Below are positions 12,640 to 24,602 of a stretch of 64,000 bases of DNA, piece after piece. Positions within the stretch are counted from its first letter, which is position 1, and each line of letters opens with the position of its first letter. Where the stretch lies: the NCBI RefSeq assembly GCF_051020955.1, contig NC_135027.1, forward strand, positions 3,596,001 through 3,660,000, in the 5' to 3' direction. The translations under genes were made by a program, and so were the position numbers. The notes below the pieces were generated by a model. That model made no database searches and was not told the DNA's origin. It saw only the letters and a program-made list of their open reading frames with translations. This DNA is from Megalopta genalis. Taxonomy: Eukaryota > Arthropoda > Insecta > Hymenoptera > Halictidae.

Positions 12640-13460
12640 AGCTAGATTCCTTCCTGTTCAGATCATATTTCGGAGGATTTGGAACTGTTTTTAGCATTTT
12701 TCGTTCATTCAGATGATCTTTCGAAGGATTTGGGACTGTTTCAGCATTTGATGTTAATGCTGAAACGATATTCTGAAGGTTTTTAAACTGTTTCAGCATC
12801 TGGAGTTGATGTTTGGATGATTTTCTGAAGGATTTGGAACTGTTTCAGCATCTTCAGTCTTTTGAGGCGATCTTTTGAAGGATTTACAATGATATTCTGA
12901 AGGTTTTCAAACTGTTCCAGCACCTGAAGTTGATGCTCGGATGATCTTCTGAAGGATTTGGAACAGTTTCAGTATCTTCAGTTGTTTCAGATGATCTTTT
13001 GAAGTATTTGAAACGATATTCTAAAGGTTTTGAAACCGTTCCAACACCTGAAGTTGATGCTCAGTTGATCTTCTGAAGGATTTAGGACTGTTTCAGCGTC
13101 TTCAATCTTTTGAGGCGATCTTTTGAAGGATTTGAAATGATCTTCTGAAAGATTTCAAACTGTTCCAGCACCTGAAGTTGATGTTCAGATGATCTTCTGA
13201 AGGATTTGAAACTGTTTCAGCATCCGAAGTTGATGTTCAGATGATCTTCTGAAGGATTTGAAACTATTTAAGCATCTTCAGTTGTATCAGATGATCTTTT
13301 GAAGTATTTGAAACGATATGTGGAATGTTTTGAAACCGTTCCAACACCTGAAGTCGATGTTCAAATGATCTTCTGAAGGATTTGGGACTATTTAAACATC
13401 TTGAGTTGATATTGCCATGATCTCTGAAGGATTTGGAACTGTTTCAGTCACTTAACTCGA
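12640..13460 (+). repeat. Degenerate ~60-bp tandem repeat
   Basis: Units built from GATCTTCTGAAGGATTTG, GAACTGTTTCAGCATC and a GTTGATGTTCAGAT segment repeat about a dozen times with substitutions and small indels. There is no coding capacity of interest. Two half-unit types alternate, one with GGATTT and one with GGTTTT. Confidence 0.85.
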
Positions 13461-13663
13461 TGCTGAACTTGCTAGATCGTCGAGATGATCCGAATAATCT
13501 GTAACTGCTTGAGTAAAAGCAATTCCCTTGGTGTCAGTCGTTGTTTTAGGGAACTAAGTTTTAGCACCGACATCGAATTTCTACATGACATTCGTCTCGA
13601 ATACCTGGATTCTCAAATATAAACTCCCTAGAATCAAAAATCCGTTCAAGATTGTCTTAGATG

Positions 13664-13670
<7 letters not shown>

Positions 13671-13703
<33 letters not shown>
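13671..13703 (+). repeat. (CT)n microsatellite
   Basis: An uninterrupted CT run of about 33 bp. Confidence 0.95.
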
Positions 13704-13704
<1 letters not shown>

Positions 13705-14292
13705 GCATCCCAACTCCCCGGAATACTGAATTTCTCCAACAAGTTTCTAATCCTCAAAACTGCAAGTGGCTTGGTACACTCGAGTTCGACGAGTGGAGAA
13801 ATTCACCCTCTGTGTATGCACCTCGAGGAACTCGAGTGTGTACCATATATTGAGGTTAGTAGATTTGCATAGATGCGCAGAGAAAATCTGTTTGATCTAT
13901 CGAACAGAAGTCACCGTCTAACTATATAGTCCTTGCTAATTAATTCGAAAGATTAAGGAAATCTCCAACGACAGTAGAAAACCCTAAATGGGGCCTCTGT
14001 TTCATGCACCAGACAGAAGCAATGCTCGTTTAGCACAATTTTTCATGTATAATGAAGGAGCTTTCAACAAGGTTCTTTCGACAAGGGTCTTTCGCCAACA
14101 GCTCTTTTTCAATTTTTTAATTGAACAAATTATCGTTCTACACTTTTGGCACGATCGTTTACAATTATGTATGGAATACAATATTTGACCAGCCGAACAC
14201 TTTTTGCACTTAACCACTTCTTCTTCTAAATTCGCATCGCTGGACGTTATTTTTCAGTTCATCGGTGATTCGTAGATTATTGTTATAACTAG

Positions 14293-14485
14293 ACTGCGGA
14301 TCTTTATGCGAAATGAAATTTATTTTCATCAATTGTAACATAAATGAGTCAAATAAAAATGTCTTTCCTTCTTTAATTATAATTGCAGTGAGTTAAAAAT
14401 AATACATGTCTTTAATTCGTTTAATATTTTCATTGTTTGAAATTTCATCTAACCATTTTTATTATAAATGCATAAAATCCGCAGT
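14293..14485. mobile_element. Foldback/MITE-like element with ACTGCGGAT ends
   Basis: The left end ACTGCGGATCTTTATGC at 14293 and the right end GCATAAAATCCGCAGT ending at 14485 are imperfect inverted repeats enclosing AT-rich non-coding DNA. The same terminal motif appears at 33299 (inverted), 37727-37798 (both ends), 53966 and 57791 (ACTGCAGAT). It is therefore a dispersed family; the class of transposase that mobilises it is not visible. Confidence 0.65.
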
Positions 14486-14932
14486 ATGGTAATAATCTTG
14501 TTATCTGACGTTGCTCCACAGAGTATACAAAAATAATCCACAAAACACCGATGATCTGAAAAATATGAATAATATATGAACATCCAAGTCCATAAAAAGA
14601 ATATGAACATCCAAGCGTTTGTGTGGCCATTTGACTGATATTTTATTTCATACACAATTCTAAATAATCGTACCAAAAGGTACAATCAAAAGTCCACCTT
14701 ATAAATTTAAACGTGATTTATTCAGAACAAGCTATCGGTAGCTCTTGTTGAAAGACGCTTTACGAGCGACAGCAGGAGGTAGCTAAAGGCGGTAGCTAAA
14801 GTATGAAGGGCGACTGGAGGGCTAGAGATGCCCCAACCTTCAGCTGCCAAAAATTTCTCTAGCGGACTAACCGAAGTCTATAAACTCGAGTGTCCTCGAA
14901 CGTCGCTGAATGGACCCGTAATCTTGTTGCAG
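14486..14932. other. Sequence upstream of the first supported rols exon
   Basis: AT-rich, then a duplicated GGTAGCTAAA motif near 14777 and 14790. It ends in TCTTGTTGCAG, an acceptor that precedes the RING-encoding exon. No upstream coding exon was found here. Confidence 0.5.
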
Positions 14933-17900
14933 ACCTGGCGCAGATCCGGGCGCTGGTGGAGTCGACGGGGATGCTGGGTGGCTCGACGTGCCCTTCCTGC
15001 GAGATGCCGTTCGACAAAGGGAAGAAGCGTCGGCTGATCGACTCCTGCGGACACGAGCGTTGCTACTCGTGCCTGTTCCGGAGCGAGGCCTGCCCGCTGT
15101 GCCTCCGCGCGGACTTCAACGACGAGGATGGCCTGGAGGGGCCCTTCAGGGACGTGCTCGCCGGGTCTTCAGGCCCCATGTCCATCCTCGCGCCCACGGA
15201 CGGCTGGATCGATGAGTCATCGACGGTGAACTCTCTCTGCGGCAGCCCCAGACCACGCACGAAAGTCACCACGAGAGCAAACCTCCCGTCACGAGTCATG
15301 CACGTAAGCATCATCGACGCCGTCGTCATCGCCGTCATCGTTCGCGGCCGGTTTTGTTCCACGACGACGCTCTCAAAGCACCGGCTCTCCTCTCTCGAAG
15401 ACCGGTGGAATGTCTAGAACGTTTGCGGACTATTGTTCAACGAGAGGCCTTTGTTTGATTGCGATTACTCAGAGCCAGACGGCTCTCGAGTCCAGGATAC
15501 TGATTGCTATTGATGAACCCGGCTAGGAAAGTGAAAGAGAAAAGACGCTCATTAGCCTGTTACCATTTTTCTTGACCCCCGGTCTACGGCTCGTCGGAGG
15601 AGCCGGGACCTTTGCTATGTGGTATTTGCGCAGAAATTATGCCACTTGTGTACTTCGCGCTGAAATCGCCGACGAACAAACACAGCGTTGACGCGTCGCG
15701 CGGATGTAATGTTCGCGTGGTTTTTCTTCTCGTAGACCCTGCTATTAAATAGCTCGTTGTTTCTGTGCTTCTTGCTTCAGCAACGGGACGCCGACGAGTC
15801 CTCTTTGGTAGCTAAAGGCTCGAGGGGCAAACAATCGGCTCAGCCGGAGTCCTCCTCGGGGTCTCAGGGCCGACAGAAGCTGCAAATCATGACGCAAAGT
15901 ACGTGGCCTAACGACGAGCATGCCTACGTTATTCGCGAATTACGAATTAGCCTTCCGGCAAGATCGATCCTAATCGCAACGCGAACTCCTATTTCCAGGC
16001 TGCCCGACGCCCCCGAATCAAAGGAAAAGGTTCTTCCTGAACCCGAAGGTGCTGAGGAGCTCGTTCGTCCCCCAGAGATCGTCCAGAAGAGGTGCCTCGT
16101 CCCCCGAACCCGTCGCCAACGACAACCCCTCCGCCCTTTCAGGTAAGTCCTGGCCCCCGTTGTCGCAGAGATAGGCTCTCCGAATTAGCGCACAAACTAT
16201 GTCGCCGCACCGGGAGCCAGCTTCCGAATCGTATTAACCTTGATACCCGCACGCACACGCAGTTTGGATGACCTCCTCTTGGGAAGGGAAGTCAAGATGG
16301 CCGGGTGTAGTGCTGGGGAAAATCAAATCTTTGTGGAGCAGCAGTCAAGGGACGGCGAGCGACGGTCTGAACCAGCTGATCGAGCCGAGGAGCAAACTCA
16401 CAGGCAGGGAGACCACTTTAGACTCGAGTGTGCATTGTTTGGAGTTGATCGCAGGCTGCTTGAAGGTTGAGGATGAACGGAGTCACACCTGCCTTTCTAT
16501 TCCCGACGATGAGATACCTCCTCCGGTCTTCACTCTGTCACCTGGCGCGGCGTCTTTCTTTCTCGCCGCGCCTCTCGTAGAGCACCGAGTGCAATTAGGT
16601 CGTTCCGTGAATCGCGTCGTTCGTCCTAATGACGACTTCAACGCGTCGTCCTCCACCCTTTGCCCTATCGTAGTCCCGGATAAATGACGACGCGATCGAC
16701 GGAACGACCTCTGATAGTTTGATGCATGAGTCGCCTGTCGTCCACTATGTGCACGAACCCCCTTTACTTCCAGCAAGGTGGAGTACTCAAAGTAGCTGAA
16801 CACCTTGAACAGTTTAGGTAGATGCTTGAGACGTCCTTGAGGTCGTTCTGCAACGGAGTCTGCATCGTGATCTGTGTTTCGTTCTGTGTGTCCCGCGCCC
16901 CGCGAGACCTCCGCGGCCTTCTTGACCCCGAGCGTTTCGCTTGCAGATGACGAGGGCGGCTGCGTGAAGCCCCTGACCTCGAAGACCAGAAAGTCCTCGC
17001 AGTCGGACCTGTACATGAGGCTGGGACTCCTGTTGGGCAGCAATCATTCCCGCGCCAGCAGCAACGTGGACACCAGCGACCTCCCCGGAGCCCCGAATCG
17101 CTCCAGCGCCGGCGCCTGTCAATCCAGGGTGCCGATTCAAAGTCACGACAGTTCGGCGGCATCGTTCAGCAGCCTGACGAGCTTCGAGACCCAGACCCTC
17201 GCTTCGACCAACACCAGCCCGGTCTCCACGTTGACCGGAACGTCCAGCGAAGCCGAGGCCGCCGCTGCCTTGAGATGTCCCATCAAACCGAAGTCGAAGG
17301 CCAAGGGCAAGAGCAAGTCCAGGGACTGCGACAGCGCCGGAAGCCTGGCTTCGATTTCGACGTCGGTTTCCGCGTCCACTTCCATGTCCATGTCGATGTC
17401 CGTGTCCGTTTCCGGGCTGTCGAACGGCAGCTCCAGCCCCCTAACTCCCAGAAGACATTCCGTGAACGCCTCGCAGGCTGGACAGTCCGACGAGCCTGGA
17501 CAGTCCTTCAAGAATCGGAGGTCCTGCGCCAGGAGGTCGGCCAGGACCGGAAACGTGAAGGGTGCCGTAGACGCCAAGCGTACGTTCGATTCTGAAAGTA
17601 CGATCATTGAGAGTAGTCGACGAGGATTCACGACGGACGATTATGTTACAGTGCGCTTCATGCAACACCACGCGACCCAGCTGACCCTGAAGCCCCTCTT
17701 CTTCGAGGTACCCCTCCTGGAAACAGACCCGCTGTTCACCGGTCGCCAATGGCTGTTGCACGAGATCGAGTCCGTGGTGAACGGGTCCAGTCCCGGTGTC
17801 CTGATCTCAGGGTCCCCTGGGACCGGCAAGACCGCGTTAGTCCTCCAACTGGTGGAGCACAGTTGCTTCGGCAGAAGGAGGGAGCAATCTCTTCCGTCGG

Positions 17901-20900
17901 ACATCGCGGAAGATCTCAAGGATAAGGAGAAGCCTGGCTGCGCTACTGCCCTGCATGCTGGTATCCGCAATACTAACGAGAAGGTATGTCAACGTTCCGG
18001 CTCCTCTTCTACGATATATCCGTCGAATATCCACCTACAAGATGCAACGATTATCGATCAGGTGAGAGAACTGGCTGGCCACGTGGTCGCCTATCACTTC
18101 TGCCAAGCGGACAACAACAGCACCTGCCTGGTACCTGATCTGATACACTCTCTGGCAGCTCAGCTCTGCCAAGCTCCTCAGCTGATCTCCTACAGAGAGT
18201 ACTTGCTCTCCGAACCACACATTCAAGGCTCCTTGTCGCAAAGGGAGTGCACCGTGGACCCTGATCTGGCACTGTCCAGAGGCATCATCGAGCCTTTGTC
18301 CACTCTGAAGAAGATGAACAGGCTGCCGGATTCGAACATGGTACGAAAGACAGAACCTTGGCATCGACCTTTGTTATTTAAACCTGACAGCTTGTCTGTC
18401 AGCTGATCTGCCAGGACAACAATTTAACCTTGACGTAATCACGAATCTTTTCCAGGTGATCCTCATCGACGCGGTCTGCGAGGCAGAGTACCACCGACCC
18501 GACAGAGGCGACACAATAGCATCCTTTCTGACAAGGCACGCGCCCAACTTTCCCAGCTGGCTGAAGATCATCTGTACAGTTCGGACACAGCTGTTGGAGT
18601 GCGCGAAGCAGCTACCCTACACCCGGGTCTCCCTGGACAAGGTCCCGAACGACAGCACCGGGAACAACGTCACCCGGGACCTATCCGATTACATAGGCTA
18701 CAGGCTGGCCCAGAGTCCCGCCATTCAAACGAACGTCACGGCGTCCGTGAACGGCAAAGCAGAATCGTCTTGCAGCGCGAACCAGACTCGGTTCTCCTCG
18801 CACCTGCTGGCGCTGGCCAGGGGCAGCTTTCTCTTCGCCAAGCTGACCCTCGATCTTATCGAGAGCGGACACTTGGTGGCTAAATCCGCCAGCTACAAGG
18901 TGAGCGCGGCTTTATCAGCCGGCGAATGTTGCTCCCGCGGTGTCTCCGGACGATTTGCGTAACGTTTCCTCGGTGGTCCAGGTGCTGCCCGTGTCCCTGG
19001 CGCAGATATTCCAGCTACACTTCAATCTAAGGTTCCCGACGGCCACGTCCTTCGACAGGGTCCAGCCTCTTCTCGGCGTTTGCCTGGCCGCGCTGTACCC
19101 GCTCACCCTGCCGGAGATCTTCTACTCTGTCAACTCGCTGAACACCGACCGATTCGTTTCATGGGAGGATTTTCTGCAGAGATTCAAAGTGAGTACCTGT
19201 GGTCTTGTGAGGATAGTCTTCTTCGCGAAGAGCTTGTCGCTTCAGATATCGTCGTTCCAAGATCTTTTTAACGAACGAGCGACCTACCAAGACATCGCTA
19301 CACCTCGGCCATTTCCCAGAAATTAGTAATCCCGTCGAGACAAACGCGCGCCATCAGCGATCGAATTATGCAGCTCCTCCGCCGGTTCTAATAATAATTT
19401 CTCCTTTGTCTCCTGCCGCCGCCGAAGGGATCAAGTGAGGATAGTCTTTTTCGGCGACCTTAGCAGTGCTGCAACTATAGGGATTGGTACTCTCAAGGGT
19501 GTCTAGAGAAATTGCTTCAATGGACTCCCAAATTAGGAGCTTTCTTCAAGTAACGATATCTGTAACAAACTTTAACCGTTTGAGTCCCAAGCAGCGCGAT
19601 CGCGCTGTTCAGATCTTGTGTCGCGATCAAACTTTAGTGACGCATGTACCTCGCATAGCTCTGCTTTCTTCCATATTTTTTCTTTTTGTTTTGTTTGTCA
19701 ATCTCGACGAGCGCTATCGCGTCGCTTGGTTCTCTTCGCAATCAATTAAGACAAGCGCCATTACGCTGTTCGCCACTTTTCGAACGTGTTTTCTGAATAA
19801 CCCCTGGGACTCGAACGGTTAAGCAAGCCTTTAATATTTATTTTAAGGAGACAATCTTTCATCCTTGTTTTCATCCGCGCTTTTACGTGTAATATTTTTC
19901 TTCGTAACTTTTCATACTTCTTCCCCGTTTGGAAGAGTCGACATTTTTCGAACTTTCCGCGACGAGCTCGTCGCTTCAGATATCGTCTTCCCAAGATCTT
20001 TTTAACGAACGAGAGTCCTACCAAGACATCGCTGCACCTCGGCCATTTCCCAGAAATTAGTAATCCCGTCGAGGCAAACGCGCGCCCTCGGCGATCGAAT
20101 TATGCAGGCTCTCCGATAACAGTCCGCCGGTTCTAATAATAATTTCTCCTTTGTCCCCTGCCGCCGCCGAAGGGATCAAGTAAGTCTCACGCTCGTGATC
20201 GGCGTTTAACGGAACCCCGGCTCGTTCGTTTCGCAGCCGCGTGTCCGCCCATTCGATGTTCAAAAACGGGATAACACCGTGCGCTGTTCTCTTAATCAGA
20301 TGCTCTCTGGCTTCCTCGTGAAACGGCTGGACAACACGTACATGTTCTTCCACCCGTCGTTCAGGGAGTGGTTGATGAGAAGGGATGAGGGAGAATCGAC
20401 GAAGTTCCTGTGCGACCTGAGGCTGGGTCACGCCGCGATCGCGTACAGGCTGTCGCGGCTCCAGGCACCGTTAGACGGCGACAAAGCGTTGGAACTGGGT
20501 CACCACATACTGAAGGCGCACGTTTACAGAGGCGTCGCGCCTTGCTGGCCTTCGCGCGATCTCCAGGTATGATGCTTGCCTGTTCCGCGGCCACGGATAG
20601 ATCGATTAGGCGTGGCCGTTCGCATGCGACCCGAGAACAGAGACATTCTACGGTCCGCGTTCTCTTCCAGGCGATCTGGTTAGCATCGTCCACGGAGTGC
20701 GTCTCGTCCGCGCTCTGCACCCTGAGGAACATCTACAGCCCGAACGTGAAGGTGTCGAGGTTGCTTTTGCTGGCAGGAGCATCCCCTAACCACATCACCG
20801 AGTATCTGGGCAACGCTCCAGCTCTGTGCATGTACGCCCACGAAGGCTCCGTCGAGATGGTGTCCCTGCTGCTAGAATTCGGCGCTGACGTCGAGCTGAC

Positions 20901-23628
20901 GAACAGCCAAGGCTGCACTGCGCTGTCGTTGGCCGCCGCTCGAGGACACTGCGACGTTGTCAGAAGGTGGGGATCCGGGCATTATTTGCAAAAGGGAAAG
21001 GGTTGGATCGACGATAACGAACGAAACGATTGAACGTCAGGTTGGCCGCCGCTGGGGCGTCTTTGGGGCACGCGGACATGGCAGGTCAGTGTCCCCTGGT
21101 GCACGCTGCAAGGCACGGGAGGCTGTCGGTGGTCGGCTACCTGCTGGCCTGTGATTGGGTGATTCCATCGGGCGAGAGCGAGCCGGAGAACTCGCAGGAA
21201 ATGAGCAGGGAGGAAGCCGCCCAGCAAGCTGTGGTAGCAGCCGCTGCTCAAGGCCACGAGTCCATCGTCGAATATCTCCTGGACATGGCCGAGGTCATCG
21301 TGGACAGGCCCGACACCCTGATCGGCGAGACCGCGCTGACCATAGCAGCTGCGAACGGGTCCACCGCCACGGTTTCCGCTTTGCTAGCTCGCGGTGCTAG
21401 ACCTACGGCTGTGAACGCCAAAGGACTGTCTCCTTTGATGCTTGCCGCGAGGGAGGGCCACTGGGGAACTGCTGAGAGATTCCTTCAAGGTCGGTAGATC
21501 CTGCTTCAGGTTCGAGGATATTTATTTCGTGGGGAAATGTGAAAAGAGTTTCATTGGTGGTTTCGTGATCCTGTTGACTTCAGGTACGCTGTCCAGCAGC
21601 ACAGACACGATCCTGGACGATGCTGTGACCCTCCTGGATCAGAGAGACCTCGCTGGACGCACCGCCCTCATGCTAGCCGCGTCCGAAGGTCATACGAACC
21701 TGATCGAATTGTTCCTCGACAAGGGCTCCAAGTTGGAGAGCAGGGACAAAGAGGGACTCACTGCCCTTTGTTGGGCCTGCGTCAGGGGAAGGCTCACTGC
21801 TGTGCAGAACCTCATCGACAGGGGCGCAGATGTCAACACCAGCGACAACACTGGCAGGACTCCTTTGGACTTGGCTGCGTTCCAGGTACGAAAATTTCAA
21901 CGTTATATTACAATGATCAAAAAGGCCTGGTGTGATCTGCTTTTAAAAAGACCCGAGTGACCTTGGAACACCGCAAGACCCCGAAGAACATCTTTGAAGA
22001 AATTTGGGCAGTGAAGCCGGTTTACTATAAAATGACCAATTGCTGTGCCTTTGGTTTGTTTTCGGGCATGATTAACTTTATATTTATCGAATAAGACGTA
22101 TTAAACCTTTCAATTCTTCTATTCTTTTATTTCGTCTATTTATTTAGTTAATTTAATATGTCTTATTCGATAAATACAAAGTAAATTATTCTTTCATTTC
22201 GTTTACTTCCTAATAACACAATTTAATGTGCTTATGCGATGAATAAAGAATAGATTGTGTCCAAAAACAAATCAAAGGCAAAGCAATTGATCATCCCACA
22301 GTAACCGGCTCCTTCCCTGTTACTGTGTCCGCCAGTTCAAACCAAAAAAATATCTCCTTATTATCGGAGACAAGAGAAACGCGCTTCATCTAACATTGTT
22401 GCTGCGAAAGAGGGTCTACATAATTAGTCCATGTATCCAGGGCAATCCGAAATTGGTGCAACTGCTGCTGGAAAAGGGAGCCGCGGTGGAACACGTGGAC
22501 CTTCACGGCATGCGACCATTGGACCGAGCCATAGGCTGCCGAAACATCCCCGTGGTGCAGTGTTTCCTGCGGCGGGGTGCTAAACTGGGCCCGGCCACCT
22601 GGGCGATGGCTGCCGGGAAGCCCGACGTGCTTCTGATCCTCTTGAACAAGCTGCTCGAGGACGGGAACGTGCTGTACCGGAAGAACAGGCTGAAGGAGGC
22701 GTCGCACAGGTACGCCTACGCCCTGAGGAAGTTCCCCGTGTCGCCGGAGGAAGACTGCCAGGGTCAGGAGCACGACCACATGATGCTGCAGCTGCAGACG
22801 TTCGCGCAACTACGGCTGAATTTCTTGCTCAACCTTAGTCGATGCAAGCGCAAGATGAATGTAAGTTGGCCGGTCGAGTTGGCGAACTGCGTCTCCTCTT
22901 CGAGTTCTTCTTTCTTCGACAAAAAAAAAGCAAGAGAAACGCCCGTTCAGAGCGAAAGCGCTGAAGTTTCTGTTCTTGGAAACCGAGTCTACGATCTATG
23001 ATTGAACTTTCTATATTAATTTGCATTTTATCTGCAGGATGCGAATTTTGTAGTTCTATTACATTTGTTTCTTTTCTTGTAGACTCTGTTATGAACAGAC
23101 GCCTTTCAAAACTGATGGGTTCTTGTCAAGATTAAATTCTTGTCGGTAAAATGGAAAAAGTAAAATAAGATGAAATAGTAATAAATAAAATATAAAAAAA
23201 GTAAATAATATAAATATGATAGATATGATAGATATATATTAAAATGAAAAAGTAGTTTGCATGAACATTGAGGGGCATTACTATGACCTGACAGATGATT
23301 AAACCCTTGCGATTCATGGTTGCAGGAATGTGCGGAAGCAATCGAGCTCGCTGACGAGGCTCTAAAGGTTCGGCCAGTGTCCTACGAGGCCTTCTACGCC
23401 AGGGCGAAGGCTCGCGTCGACTCGGGACTGCTGGAGGATGCTCTGTCCGATGTCCAGGAGGCTCTGCAGATTGCTCCACCCCAGAACAGGCAGGATCGCC
23501 GCGTCCTCGTTGCCTTGAGAGATGAGATCATCTCCAGATTGGACGGTTTGGGGACCAGCAAAGGAACCTGCGACTCCTCGAACAGGTCCAGGCTCCGGGC
23601 ATCGGTGGACACTCTCACGGAGCTATAA
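14933..23628 (+). CDS. rols: Rolling pebbles / TANC-family scaffold protein, 3' part of gene
   Basis: Supported exons: 14933-15303, 15781-15898, 15999-16142, 16263-16465, a short exon starting 16774, then from 16933 or 16947 to 17983, 18062-18340, 18456-18899, 18982-19188, 20300-20566, 20671-20966, 21041-21489, 21594-21895, 22441-22860 and 23326-23628 (TAA). About 1610-1630 residues are encoded; the first exon starts inside a codon, so the N-terminus lies upstream and was not found. Domains in order: C3HC4 RING (CPSC, then CGHERCYSC, then CPLC), Ser-rich linker, P-loop GSPGTGKT with Walker B-like VILIDAVCEAEY (STAND-type NTPase), about nine ankyrin repeats, TPRs, and a C-terminal TEL. In Drosophila, rols is the founder-cell adaptor for myoblast fusion; vertebrate TANC1/2 are synaptic scaffolds. 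One phase mismatch remains between 16465 and 16947. Family identity is very secure from the NTPase through the TPRs. Confidence 0.93.
19231..19437 (+). repeat. Intronic direct duplication, copy 1
   Basis: About 207 bp, from AGCTTGTCGCTTCAGATATC through CCGCCGCCGAAGGGATCAAG. It closely matches 19965-20183 except for small indels. Both copies lie in the intron between the exons ending 19188 and starting 20300 of rols. Confidence 0.9.
19965..20183 (+). repeat. Intronic direct duplication, copy 2
   Basis: Second copy of the 19231-19437 segment, same orientation, about 730 bp downstream. It carries a short insertion (CCGATAACAGT region) not present in copy 1. Confidence 0.9.
22031..22294. mobile_element. 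Foldback/MITE-like element in a rols intron
   Basis: Outer arms near 22031-22066 (CCAATTGCTGTGCCTTTGG) and 22259-22294 (inverted CAAAGGCAAAGCAATTGATC) pair imperfectly. Inner arms pair around TTTATCGAATAAGAC and GTCTTATTCGATAAA. The interior is AT-rich and non-coding. It lies in the intron between the rols exons ending 21895 and starting 22441. Confidence 0.7.
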
Positions 23629-24207
23629 GACTCTGTCTTCATTCGAGACACCACTCGAACTGTTTCGGACAATCTGTTTTCTTTAGGTGGCACGCTTAAG
23701 CCGTCCTAGATCGTACTCGACGAGCGCTCGATCATCTACGAGCGATTCTATCGACCGCAAACGAAACGAAATCGCGGTCACGCGATATGCCTGGTCCTTC
23801 AGGATGCACTGTCTTTAGTTGAAGGACACTTCGAAACGGGTCCTGAAGGACGCACAGCGATCCACGCCGGGATGTTTCATTCGATTTTTCGTCGCGTATT
23901 GCGCGCACTCGAAGAGATTCCTGTTGTCGCCGCTTCTGAAACGCGAAGCTGGCTCTACCCGTACTTCCGGTCGGCGTGCAGGGCACCGTTTGCCCCTCCC
24001 CGAGACAACTGTTCCGAACATTCATACATCGTTTTTGGAAGTTCAAGGTATTATCGCGTCTTTTATGTTAAGTTTTATGTTAATTAGTTTTGGTATTCGC
24101 GGAACAGTCTCGGGGTTTCGGGGTGCAAACGGTGTTCGATCACGTCGATCTCGCGCGCGCGCCTCTTTTTCTGCAATTGTATTGCATGACCGTGTAGGGT
24201 TTTGTTT

Positions 24208-24400
24208 TTTCTTTTTTTTTTTTGTACGATGATCTCGATCGCTGATCGAGCACAGAGTTTAATATATTGTAAGATCCTAGGAAAAAGTGGGACCGGGCGA
24301 GCGGGACTCGAACCTGCGATCTCGAGATTCGCCGACTGGCCAAGCATGAGCATTTTTAGACGGTGTCCTAGCCTAAATCTAAATCCACTGAACTGATTTC
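24208..24400 (-). mobile_element. tRNA-related SINE candidate
   Basis: Read on the minus strand, a pol III B-box-like GGTTCGAGTCC (24304-24314) follows TGGCCAGTCGG (24332-24342), with GGCTAGGACACC further upstream. A non-tRNA body of about 80 bp then ends in a run of 12 A (plus-strand T run 24212-24223). Head, body and A tail fit a SINE. The A-box to B-box spacing is shorter than in a real tRNA, so this is not a functional tRNA gene. The 5' limit is uncertain. Confidence 0.4.
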
Positions 24401-24527
24401 GAGATGCGTGAAATATGCTCGTAGAACACTTGCATTTTTAACAGTTGACTCCTTCAAAGTTCTTTTGATAAATCAAGTAGCGATTTTGAGTGAAGTAGCC
24501 ATTCGACTGCAGCTGATTAAATTATTC

Positions 24528-24602
24528 GGTTGGCCAATAAGCCATTGCGTTTTTTCCCCATAGATTGCAATACGGAAAAACGCAATGGTTTATTAGCCAA
24601 CC
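24528..24602. mobile_element. 75-bp foldback element
   Basis: Arms 24528-24557 and 24574-24602 are inverted copies with GCCATTGCGTTTTTTCC paired to GGAAAAACGCAATGG, around a 16-bp loop. It would form a strong hairpin. The size fits a very short MITE or deletion derivative. Confidence 0.75.

Noticed and set aside
20237..20299. Earlier acceptor (TTTCGCAG before 20237) for the rols exon
   Set aside because: It is in frame but adds 21 residues absent from the family; the acceptor before 20300 (CTTAATCAG) gives the expected RFK-MLSGFLVKR join. It could be a minor isoform.
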